22,248 nt of DNA from a virus. Numbering within the stretch: the stretch's first letter is position 1; the number at the start of each line of letters is the position of its first letter. The notes beneath the pieces were generated by a model that was not told the DNA's origin, did no database searches, and worked only from the letters and a program-made list of their open reading frames with translations. Below, piece by piece: positions 9,419 through 16,294 of this stretch. The translations under genes and the position numbers were made by a program. The stretch covers positions 1 through 22,248 of the IMG/VR virus record IMGVR_UViG_3300031630_000038. One strand, written 5' to 3'.

Positions 9419-9862
9419 TTAATTTCTATCATCTAGATCTTGACGATACCTGTTGTTGAACACCAAGAACATCATGTTACACATAATATGTCCTAAATGG
9501 GGCTTTCCACTATCAGGATCTATGTCCTCACCAGCTTGGTAAGCTACAATGTGGCGCATAGCACTCCCCAACAGTTCAGAAGTAGGTTGACCCTTCTTCC
9601 AATTGTTAGGAGCGTACTTTTCAGCACCAAACATCAAGACTTCAACCATAGGTTCTAAAGACTCAAAGTCTATTAGTTCCCATGCCATCTTTCCTTGGTT
9701 ATATCTATCCGCGCGTTCTGAATCCATATCCATATCGCTTCCAGGCATAACATCGTTGATGTCTTCTAGAATATTATTAAGGGACAGTGCCTTTAATAAT
9801 GCTTTCATGTCCTGACTATGTTTGTTTACATAGTCGAACTCGTACTTCTCTTGCTCACTCAT
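9419..9862 (-). CDS. DUF5664-type dATP/dGTP diphosphohydrolase-like (MazG-like) protein
   Basis: 147 residues. The family pattern is visible in order: R-Y-N-Q-G-K (53-58), E-x-x-M-x-x-x-x-x-F-G-A-E-K-Y-x-x-N-N-W-K-K-G (about 70-91), and A-M-R-H-I-x-x-Y-x-x-G-E-D-x-D-x-x-S-G-x-x-H-x-x-H (101-125). The last segment contains the acidic and histidine residues expected to bind metal. Relatives are all-alpha NTP pyrophosphohydrolases common in phages, thought to alter deoxynucleotide pools; the exact substrate cannot be told from sequence. The first 45 residues are a variable acidic extension. Its start overlaps the upstream gene stop as ATGA, suggesting translational coupling, and it is the last gene of the operon, ending in the terminator. 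Confidence 0.75.
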   Translation of the reverse strand: MSEQEKYEFDYVNKHSQDMKALLKALSLNNILEDINDVMPGSDMDMDSERADRYNQGKMAWELIDFESLEPMVEVLMFGAEKYAPNNWKKGQPTSELLGSAMRHIVAYQAGEDIDPDSGKPHLGHIMCNMMFLVFNNRYRQDLDDRN

Positions 9863-10620
9863 CGTAATTGTTTTTTACATTTATAGAAATCTTCATCAAA
9901 AGTCTCATCATCCTCGTTGATAACACTTAAAAGCTCTGAAGAGGAGTCAAGCTTCACACCAAGTAAGGCGCTTAGGCTGTCTCTTCTCTCCGGGGCTTTA
10001 AATAGTATCTGTCCTAGTTCACTGTCTTTCTTCATACCATGGAAGTCCAACATATGCCTCTTATACCCACTACTAATTTCTGAATATTTACCTCTAGTAA
10101 AGCGGTCATAATCTTTAGCGTGTCTATCTTCAACATCGAATACGAACATAACTGTGTTAGTACTAGGGTCGTATGTCCTCTTGAAATTCTTTCTCTTTGA
10201 AAGTTCCCCTTCAAACTTCAAGAATAAAGGATCGCCAGACCATCTAAATAGTAAGGCTATACAACAATAGTCCGTGTCTGTGGCTATAAAACAGTTCATA
10301 AATAATCTATCCCAAAAGAAGTCCTCACACTTATCCCCCATCATTGGGGTTACGAATAAGGATGCCTTGGTAGGCTTTGCAGTAGATAATGTGTAGATTA
10401 TTCTACCATTGATCTCCTGCCCTTCTATAAAGTTTATTTTATACAAAGTTTTCTTAACTTCAAGGGTTAGCCCTGTGTGGATTATAAATCCATCAGGTCC
10501 TTCAAGGGAAAGTATTTTCCCATCCACTGTGTGTGGTGTTAAGTCTCTTGTTCCTCCCGCAATGCTAAATGATAGCGCTGTCTTTGGAGTGTAGATTAGA
10601 TTTGAACATTTTACGGCCAT
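9859..10620 (-). CDS. Conserved-looking phage protein of unknown function
   Basis: 253 residues, no family assigned with confidence. The N-terminal two thirds are rich in beta-type hydrophobic/charged alternation and contain several Cys (for example C-C at about 118-119). A distinctive segment F-T-R-G-K-Y-S-x-x-S-x-x-Y-K-R-H-x-L-x-F-H-G (about 173-195) is followed by A-P-E-R-R-D-S-L-S-A-L-L-G-V (about 209-222) and an acidic tail (E-D-D-E-T-F-D-E-D). No catalytic motif, signal peptide or membrane segment is seen. It overlaps the exonuclease stop by 10 bases upstream and the DUF5664 start by ATGA downstream, so it is made with replication and nucleotide-metabolism enzymes and probably serves DNA replication or recombination; that is inference from context only. 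Confidence 0.7.
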   Translation of the reverse strand: MAVKCSNLIYTPKTALSFSIAGGTRDLTPHTVDGKILSLEGPDGFIIHTGLTLEVKKTLYKINFIEGQEINGRIIYTLSTAKPTKASLFVTPMMGDKCEDFFWDRLFMNCFIATDTDYCCIALLFRWSGDPLFLKFEGELSKRKNFKRTYDPSTNTVMFVFDVEDRHAKDYDRFTRGKYSEISSGYKRHMLDFHGMKKDSELGQILFKAPERRDSLSALLGVKLDSSSELLSVINEDDETFDEDFYKCKKQLR

Positions 10621-11372
10621 ATTTCTTCAGATTTAATAGCCGGTGCACCTACTTCATAAGTAACTAATTCCGGCAGTGGTACACCTGCAATTCTTTCTGA
10701 TTCTTCAGATGTCTTTAACATGTATACAAGGTTAAAAGTCTCTGTAAATTTAAGAATTCCATCTTGTATACCAAATCTTTCTATATATTTATTTAAAACA
10801 AATGCAGGCATATCAGGAATTGGTACATCTGCGAGCCACTTTTCAGCTGTCTTATCGCCTACCTTAGGTATCCCAGGGATTCCGTCGGTTGGATCACCCA
10901 TAAGGGTTTGCTTCCATAAGAACGTTATAGCCTCAGGAGCTGATACTTTAACCATTTCAGCTGATCTAAAGTTGAAATGAGTACCAGGATTCTGATACAG
11001 TACATCCTTATCAGGGCTAGCTATAACTGTAGATCCATCATGTTTATGATACATCGATACAAGGTCATCAGCTTCAAGCTCTGTTGTGTATGTAAAGTTC
11101 CAAGTCTGTTCTAAATATGCTTTTAAAGCGTAAAATATTATTGGTTTGTTGGATTTTTTTCGGTTTCCTTTGTATTCTCTCGTCTTCGCTGTTTTATATC
11201 TGAAACATCTCCCACTAGTCAGAAAGCCTGCGTACTTATTAGTACCGCACTTATCTAGAATAGTATTCAATCTATCATCAAGGCCAGCTATGCCTTCTTC
11301 TAAAGTATCCTTCCCCATCTCGAAATAAATCAAGCTGTCTCCGTCTATTAGGACCGTTTTTTTAGTCTCCAT
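10611..11372 (-). CDS. FEN-family 5'-3' exonuclease / RNase H-like flap nuclease
   Basis: 253 residues with the complete metal-site pattern of the flap endonuclease family: D10-G-D12 near the N-terminus, R65-x-x-K68 then G-N-R-K-K in the clamp region, E98-x-E100-A-D-D103, S-P-D121-K-D123, and M-G-D160-P-T-D163. The last is followed by G-I-P-G-I-P-K-V-G-D-K-T-A (164-176), the helix-3-turn that grips duplex DNA. Relatives (T4 RNase H, T5 D15, the DNA polymerase I 5' nuclease domain) remove RNA primers and 5' flaps during replication. The ATG at 11372 heads a three-gene overlapping operon (nuclease, unknown protein, DUF5664 hydrolase). Its leader is only about 30 bases, just downstream of a terminator hairpin, and carries an A/T-rich box rather than a Shine-Dalgarno. 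Confidence 0.9.
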   Translation of the reverse strand: METKKTVLIDGDSLIYFEMGKDTLEEGIAGLDDRLNTILDKCGTNKYAGFLTSGRCFRYKTAKTREYKGNRKKSNKPIIFYALKAYLEQTWNFTYTTELEADDLVSMYHKHDGSTVIASPDKDVLYQNPGTHFNFRSAEMVKVSAPEAITFLWKQTLMGDPTDGIPGIPKVGDKTAEKWLADVPIPDMPAFVLNKYIERFGIQDGILKFTETFNLVYMLKTSEESERIAGVPLPELVTYEVGAPAIKSEEIWP

Positions 11373-11379
11373 CTTACAA

Positions 11380-11396
11380 CAATTTAAATTTTAAAC
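11380..11396 (-). promoter_or_regulatory. A/T-rich leader box before the exonuclease gene (GTTTAAAA-type)
   Basis: On the minus strand the 17 bases between the hairpin T-run and the ATG read GTTTAAAATTTAAATTG. The same GTTTAAAA core occurs in the leaders of the rIIB-like gene and of the 120-residue gene. Its place 8-24 bases before the ATG suits either a translation-enhancing A/T-rich leader of the kind used in Bacteroidota or a promoter element giving a very short leader. The sequence alone does not decide. Confidence 0.35.
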
Positions 11397-11398
11397 AT

Positions 11399-11423
11399 AA
11401 AAAGGGGAGAATTTCTCCTCCCC
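11399..11423 (-). terminator. Intrinsic terminator-like hairpin after the rIIB-like gene
   Basis: Read on the minus strand, G4-A-G (11423-11418) pairs with C-T-C4 (11409-11404) around an 8-base loop, followed by T5 (11403-11399). It lies 24 bases after the rIIB-like stop and only about 30 bases before the exonuclease start. It would end the rII transcript or partly attenuate read-through into the exonuclease operon. Confidence 0.8.
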
Positions 11424-11447
11424 TCTTATCAATTAACCACCAAACAA

Positions 11448-12617
11448 CTACAAAGCATTAAGCTCCGCAACTTCCTTGTCAATAGAAGCTTTGTTTTGTA
11501 GTTTAACAAGAACAGCTTCAGCTCTCATTATGTTCCATTCTGCATCTGTTTGTTCAGCATACGTAGAACTGTGGTAAATCGATCCATTTACTCCTGATAA
11601 AGAAGAATGTACGAAATACTGCTTACATCTAATAGCTCCGTCTACATCACATGGAATTGCTCCAATATGCATAGGGTCTACAAAGATGTTGTGGATCTCT
11701 CCTGAGTAGTACGCGATATACTTAAGACCACCAAAGTGAAGACCTTTAACACATGAGATATTGTCATCTGTGTTTACTTGGTCCCAACTAGCTAATCTAT
11801 GAGTACAACCTACCTTGATGAAGTGTCCTGGAGAAGTAAATCCATTGTCTCCCTCACAGTAGAATGCATCACCACTTGTTCCCATAATACCGGGTTGAAA
11901 TAGTCTGTCTTCTACCTTCTCTGGTAAACCGTCGCCACTAATCTCTCCTGTATTAGGATCGAATGTTCTAGCATAGCGATCTACTGTTTCTCCGGATTCC
12001 ATGTCATACTTGTGCATAACTTCTGAAGAGACCTTGTACCCATTCAATAACCCTTCACGAGTAATCTTCATTTGGTACATAGTAGCTCTTTCTTCTGCAA
12101 TACTCTCCGATAAACCTTCCTCTTCCATTAACTGGTTCTTTAGAGTTGGGTGAACATACATCATATTCACAAAGTTAAAGAACTTACTAGAGAATTCTAC
12201 TCCTCTCTCATCCTTAGACTTCTTAGCTAGAACAGGGTTTCTCAACCATCTAGTCCACATCTTGATAAGGGGCTCCGTAGAGATTCCCTTATCCATAGAG
12301 TCATACAATCTATCCACTAATGCCTTAGGCATAGGGATCGATGATACAACACCTTCATTCTTCAAGAAGAACTCTCCTGTAGCAGGATTTACGTGTACAT
12401 TTGGACATTCACTCTCAATTGTAGAAGAGTAATCCACTACTGTAAGGGGTTTGAATTCCTCTAGAAGAGCGTTATACTCCTCCATAGTTTCTACTCCTTC
12501 CATTTGAACAGATAAGTCCATCATGTCAACATACAAGTCTTCTGAGTATGTTACTGCGAATGGGGTATCCCCATAAGAACCGCAGATTTTTCCTTCAATT
12601 ACGTTAATTGTGATCAT
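11448..12617 (-). CDS. rIIB: rIIB-like protein
   Basis: 389 residues. The C-terminal third carries the rIIB hallmark: C-V-K-G-L-H-F-G-G-L-K-Y-I (289-301), then I-F-V-D-P-M-H-I-G-A-I-P-C-D-V-D-G-A-I-R-C-K-Q-Y (311-334). This matches the family pattern in which G-L-H-x-G is followed by a V-x-P-x-D-V-x-x-x-P segment and a short beta strand. The middle contains a W-T-R-W-L-x-N-P segment (121-128) common in these proteins. rIIB works with rIIA; in T4 the pair is membrane-associated and overcomes exclusion by a resident prophage (Rex), but its molecular action is unsettled. The immediately upstream gene is the rIIA-like ATPase, 45 bases away, which strongly supports the call. A hairpin terminator follows. 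Confidence 0.82.
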   Translation of the reverse strand: MITINVIEGKICGSYGDTPFAVTYSEDLYVDMMDLSVQMEGVETMEEYNALLEEFKPLTVVDYSSTIESECPNVHVNPATGEFFLKNEGVVSSIPMPKALVDRLYDSMDKGISTEPLIKMWTRWLRNPVLAKKSKDERGVEFSSKFFNFVNMMYVHPTLKNQLMEEEGLSESIAEERATMYQMKITREGLLNGYKVSSEVMHKYDMESGETVDRYARTFDPNTGEISGDGLPEKVEDRLFQPGIMGTSGDAFYCEGDNGFTSPGHFIKVGCTHRLASWDQVNTDDNISCVKGLHFGGLKYIAYYSGEIHNIFVDPMHIGAIPCDVDGAIRCKQYFVHSSLSGVNGSIYHSSTYAEQTDAEWNIMRAEAVLVKLQNKASIDKEVAELNAL

Positions 12618-12650
12618 AGTTATTGGTATTAATTGATTGCTAATTTACTA

Positions 12651-12659
12651 ATTTTAAAC
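12651..12659 (-). promoter_or_regulatory. GTTTAAAAT box in the rIIA-rIIB gap
   Basis: The 45-base gap between the rIIA-like stop (12663) and the rIIB-like ATG (12617) is very A/T-rich. Just after the rIIA stop it contains GTTTAAAAT, the core also seen before the exonuclease and 120-residue genes, followed by a near-direct repeat AATTAG/AATTAG. It may be an internal promoter or a leader element for rIIB. Confidence 0.3.
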
Positions 12660-12662
12660 GAT

Positions 12663-15440
12663 TTACGCTAATGTTTCCCAAGTATCTCTATCTTTCGCCT
12701 TCAAGTAGATGAGGATTTCCTTTTCTAATTCAGGAGTCATCTCTTCATATTGAGTTAGACGTTCTATATAAGATAGTAGAGGTTTAACTTCATCTGCAAA
12801 CTCTCTCAAGTTTCCATACTCAGCTATTTCCTTCATATTTACAGCTACACTCTCTCCTACATCGGACAGTATGAATAGCTCTGCACTCTTGGCTTCTATC
12901 AGAGCTGCTTTATCATCCACATCTTTTATGGACTCGCAATACTCCTGGAATTGAAACACTTTCTCTACAGTAGTCATCACTGCTGTTTTTCTGATTCTCT
13001 CGAACCTGAAGGTAGAATACGTATCATCTTTACGTGCTCTAAGTCTGTCATACACCTCTTTAAGTTCAGGATGAAGTGCTTTCATACCGTGTAAGAAGTC
13101 GTAATCTTTTATATCTTCCAATTTGGAAGCGGTATACCATGATATTAATGAGTCGTCCATAGTGAATCCATTGTTAGGGGTTGATTGAAGAAAGAATTCT
13201 GATATGTGTTTACAGTTAATACCTTTCTTCATCAGCTTAACTTTGTCCTCACTTATACGTAACAGCTGTGGGGTGTCCCAAGTGTCCGATACCATATTTT
13301 GGTATGTAGTCCAAGGTTTTCCTGCATTTTCGCCAGATCTATGAGTGAACCTAGTAGCTGCAGAGTCATAGAAATATATAGGCTCTTTAGCATGGTCTGA
13401 CCAACTAGCATGGTTAGAAGATGGATACACACCACTGTGTGTAGGAGCCATATCACGAAGAAGCTCAGCTGCAATGTGCAACTCCTCTTCATCAGCCTTA
13501 GTACCATAATAGATCCTATTGTCTGTGACCATAAGATCCTTAAGCTTAGGCTCAACTTTATCCCAAGTATAGTTCTTGTCATCATTACGACGGTCATCCT
13601 CTCTTAAAGTGTAGGCTACTATCGTTTTGTTGACCTCTCTACGCTCGGCAGGGCTTAATCCACTGTTAACAGAATAGTTTGTAGCTGCTACTTCAACTTG
13701 TTTGAACTCAACTTCCCAATCTTCAGGAACTTCAACCTCATCATAAGAGTGATACATTGCAGACTTAGTAAGTTGCACCATAACTGCTGCATGCTTAGCT
13801 TTAACTCTGTTATGCTCTTTCTGTAAAGCGGCTTTAGCTGTACCAGTTGCACCAGAGATCTTAGGTAAGAACTTTGCATCAACATCATCCTTAGTTAAAA
13901 CCACCACAGAATTATGATTCCATGTGTCCGTAACATTCATGATGAAAGCATCTGTAAGTCTACTGAAAGGAACTTCGTCCTTAAAATATACATGCTTAGC
14001 ATCAAATCCATCCCAACCCATAAGCTCATGTCTAGACACTTCACCTTTACCGTTAGAAGATTTGTATGATAGCTTTGTAAGTTTAAAGCCTTCAAATAAT
14101 CTAGATGGTATGTGGTATCTGATTCTCTTATCCCCAGGGAATGTAGGCTTTATCATAGACTTATCTATAATACGACCTAGCTTCTCAAGGATAGGATCCT
14201 CAGTACTACCAGCAATAACAGAACGACACTTAAGGATCCATGCTAAGAAATCTGTCTCATTCAGCTCCTTCTGAACCAACTCTGTTGCTTCGTCAGACGC
14301 TGACTTGATAACACCTTCTACATATCTCTTAGTAGTCTCATTCCATATCACCTTCTCTCTCGATGGGGTAACATCTACACCTTCTTGCAGCACAGTCTCT
14401 ATACCATAGTCATCCATAACAACTTGTCTGATAGGACATTTGAAAGCTATAGGACCATACAATTGCTCCATCTCTAACTCTCTAAAGTCTACATAACCAT
14501 AGTTGATACCTGTAACTGCAGCCTTATTCTTAACCACCACGATGTGAGGTTTACTATAAGTTGAGTAGTCAGAGATTATCAAGTTATCAGTGTTGTAAAC
14601 AACGTTAGCCTTAAAGTGAACCTGTCTAGAGTATACTTCTTCCTCTTCGTGATCCTCTATGAAGAATTCTACATTGTCTATGTAACTTAACTGCTCTTCA
14701 ATAGCCTCTCTAAACTTGCTTCTGTTGTGCCTTTTAGTACCAAAGCTTACTTCGGTATAGTTTAGCTCAGAAGTCTCCTCATAGTAGACCTTATCCCCTG
14801 TTGTTAGGATAATGTGCGGGTTAGGCTTACCTTCCTTCACATTAAATGCAGGTATAATGAAATCAGTCTTGTAATTGTAACAATTACACTTAAACCTCTT
14901 CCCATTATGCACTGTTTCTATTGTGTAGAAATCTACGCCAGTAGATAGTGCAGACTTAGCTCCTAGACCAAACGCTCCAAAGTTCTCTGAAGTATTTCTC
15001 TTGGTAGAGTACCCTAATTCAAGGACCCCTTCAAGTCTTCTACCTCCAATACCAACACCATTATCTCTAACCTTGAAAGTATCACAGTATCCAGTACCGG
15101 TATGCTCTTCATATGTTAGGACAGATGTATTAGTATCTTGGTTAAGCTTGTCTAAATCATAGTATGTTTTATCGAAGTTACTGTCTTCGTATTGCTCTCC
15201 TCCTCTCTCGATGTAGTAGTCTTCCATGACCTTCTCACCTTTAAGAATCTCTAAAGCAATCTCTTTCTCTCTCTGCGAATCACACGCATTTGTCACTAAC
15301 TCTCTAATAGTAGAAGCTATGGGCATAGAATATTGGGTTGACTGTAATATGTCAAATACCATTTTCTCTGCACCTTTATTTATCTTCTTTGCTACGCCGG
15401 CAGAACCTTTTATAGGCCTGTCAATTGTTTTTATGCTCAT
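12663..15440 (-). CDS. rIIA: rIIA-like protein with GHKL (Hsp90/gyrase-type) ATPase domain
   Basis: 925 residues. The N-terminal 170 residues form a GHKL ATP-binding site: E47-x-x-x-N51-x-x-D54 in I-R-E-L-V-T-N-A-C-D (N box), D126-N-G-V-G-I (G1 box) and N-F-G-A-F-G-L-G-A-K-S-A (153-164, G2/ATP lid). A beta-rich region follows (about 200-330), then a long charged, mostly helical part (600-925). Length and layout agree with the phage rIIA family. The rIIB-like gene follows directly, and the start overlaps the upstream stop as ATGA (15437-15440), so expression is coupled. In T4, rIIA/rIIB suppress lambda Rex exclusion; an anti-defence or membrane-protecting role here is inferred. A gyrase/topoisomerase VI or MutL identity is unlikely because no matching transducer or C-terminal domains are evident. 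Confidence 0.85.
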   Translation of the reverse strand: MSIKTIDRPIKGSAGVAKKINKGAEKMVFDILQSTQYSMPIASTIRELVTNACDSQREKEIALEILKGEKVMEDYYIERGGEQYEDSNFDKTYYDLDKLNQDTNTSVLTYEEHTGTGYCDTFKVRDNGVGIGGRRLEGVLELGYSTKRNTSENFGAFGLGAKSALSTGVDFYTIETVHNGKRFKCNCYNYKTDFIIPAFNVKEGKPNPHIILTTGDKVYYEETSELNYTEVSFGTKRHNRSKFREAIEEQLSYIDNVEFFIEDHEEEEVYSRQVHFKANVVYNTDNLIISDYSTYSKPHIVVVKNKAAVTGINYGYVDFRELEMEQLYGPIAFKCPIRQVVMDDYGIETVLQEGVDVTPSREKVIWNETTKRYVEGVIKSASDEATELVQKELNETDFLAWILKCRSVIAGSTEDPILEKLGRIIDKSMIKPTFPGDKRIRYHIPSRLFEGFKLTKLSYKSSNGKGEVSRHELMGWDGFDAKHVYFKDEVPFSRLTDAFIMNVTDTWNHNSVVVLTKDDVDAKFLPKISGATGTAKAALQKEHNRVKAKHAAVMVQLTKSAMYHSYDEVEVPEDWEVEFKQVEVAATNYSVNSGLSPAERREVNKTIVAYTLREDDRRNDDKNYTWDKVEPKLKDLMVTDNRIYYGTKADEEELHIAAELLRDMAPTHSGVYPSSNHASWSDHAKEPIYFYDSAATRFTHRSGENAGKPWTTYQNMVSDTWDTPQLLRISEDKVKLMKKGINCKHISEFFLQSTPNNGFTMDDSLISWYTASKLEDIKDYDFLHGMKALHPELKEVYDRLRARKDDTYSTFRFERIRKTAVMTTVEKVFQFQEYCESIKDVDDKAALIEAKSAELFILSDVGESVAVNMKEIAEYGNLREFADEVKPLLSYIERLTQYEEMTPELEKEILIYLKAKDRDTWETLA

Positions 15441-15799
15441 ATCAATGATTTTACTGTGTTATAATACTCTTTTTCATACTCTGATAGCATCTCTTTTCCT
15501 ATTGGGAATACCCTATGCTCTGCATTAGAATGTATTTGAGATATGTACGGTCTTCCTTTACCTTTCTTCCACTCCTCTAGTTTCTTACTTATCCATATAG
15601 TGCCACTACTAATGTCATGATTATAAAGAGAATGGTAATGCATTCTTCTGCCTGGATACGTACTATTTGTTTGGTCTCTAAATCCTATAAACACTCCTTT
15701 ACAGGAATACGTACCATAGAATACTGTAATTAGAGTACCTGTCCTCATATTGAGTATTATGTCCTCTATAGGATCTTTTTTCTTTTCTTCGTCTGTCAT
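15437..15799 (-). CDS. Hypothetical phage protein (120 residues)
   Basis: Starts at the ATG at 15799 (M-T-D-E-E-K-K-K). A TTG 18 bases upstream would add six residues encoded by the A/T-rich leader box itself and is less likely. The N-terminus is acidic/lysine-rich. The middle looks like a small beta fold: T-G-T-L-I-T-V-F-Y-G-T-Y-S-C-K-G-V-F-I-G-F (about residues 20-40), then Y-H-S-L-Y and G-T-I-W-I, perhaps an SH3-like barrel. No catalytic motif is seen. It is the first gene after a hairpin terminator and overlaps the rIIA-like start by ATGA, so it is probably produced together with rIIA/rIIB. Function not recognised. Confidence 0.7.
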   Translation of the reverse strand: MTDEEKKKDPIEDIILNMRTGTLITVFYGTYSCKGVFIGFRDQTNSTYPGRRMHYHSLYNHDISSGTIWISKKLEEWKKGKGRPYISQIHSNAEHRVFPIGKEMLSEYEKEYYNTVKSLI

Positions 15800-15806
15800 T
15801 TTAATT

Positions 15807-15815
15807 GTTTTAAAC
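15807..15815 (-). promoter_or_regulatory. GTTTAAAAC box in the leader of the 120-residue gene
   Basis: The minus strand reads GTTTAAAACAATTAAA directly before the ATG at 15799 and directly after the hairpin at 15820-15841. It shares the GTTTAAAA core with the exonuclease and rIIB leaders. Only 20 bases separate the hairpin from the ATG, so a translation-leader role is at least as likely as a promoter role. Confidence 0.35.
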
Positions 15816-15819
15816 AAAG

Positions 15820-15841
15820 AAAGGGCCCTAATGGGCCCCTT
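15820..15841 (-). terminator. Hairpin between the endonuclease gene and the rII operon
   Basis: The minus strand carries AAGGGGCCC, loop ATTA, GGGCCCTTT: a 9-bp stem with one G-T pair, followed by CTTTG. The U-run is weak, so termination may be partial. It lies 18 bases after the endonuclease stop (15860) and 20 bases before the next ATG. Confidence 0.65.
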
Positions 15842-15859
15842 AATTGAAGTTAATAGCAG

Positions 15860-16294
15860 TTAAAGCTGTTTTACAAGTTCTAGAACCTCTAAAACTTGAA
15901 CTTTATTTCTTGGCATAAACAATACATATTGCTTTCCAGTGTCTTTTAGATGCTTCTTGAACAGTTTCCATCTTAAAGGAAACGATTCATTGGCATATCC
16001 TTTAGTCTCAATGATCCATTTACCATCCGGGTCAACAAAGTCAGGTGTATAAGTAATGGCTCTAACTTTAGAACCCTTATTATACAACTTTTTTGATGTC
16101 CCTTCATAACAGGCCATTGGATAAACTAAAGCATCAAACACTGTAAAGGTGTGTTTCTCGTAATCTACAGCTATACCTTCATCGTCGAGCGCCTTGTACA
16201 TAGTACGTTCTAAGAATGATTGAAACTCAATCCCTTTGTACGTATTTTTCTTAGCGTTTTTAACCTTAGAGGTTGACTTTCTTTTATAGCTCAT
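15860..16294 (-). CDS. PD-(D/E)xK endonuclease (T7 endonuclease I / DUF1064-like)
   Basis: 144 residues. Active-site pattern: E29 in F-Q-S-F-L-E-R on an N-terminal helix, D85 in Y-T-P-D-F-V, then I-I-E96-T-K98-G. This E...D-(x10)-E-x-K layout is that of T7 endonuclease I and DUF1064 nucleases, which cleave branched or otherwise structured DNA. The first 20 residues are strongly basic, fitting DNA contact. Cleavage of recombination or replication junctions is the likely role, given the Sak4-like ATPase, primase and SSB candidate upstream in the same operon; the true substrate is inferred. It overlaps the metallophosphoesterase stop by 11 bases and is followed by a hairpin. Confidence 0.8.
   Translation of the reverse strand: MSYKRKSTSKVKNAKKNTYKGIEFQSFLERTMYKALDDEGIAVDYEKHTFTVFDALVYPMACYEGTSKKLYNKGSKVRAITYTPDFVDPDGKWIIETKGYANESFPLRWKLFKKHLKDTGKQYVLFMPRNKVQVLEVLELVKQL

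Noticed and set aside
13924-14274. Plus-strand open frame of 116 codons inside the rIIA-like gene
   Set aside because: Antisense to a well-supported gene, no motif, composition typical of a shadow frame.
15800-15817. TTG start at 15817 for the 120-residue gene
   Set aside because: The extra six codons are the A/T-rich leader box shared with other genes, and an ATG follows at 15799.
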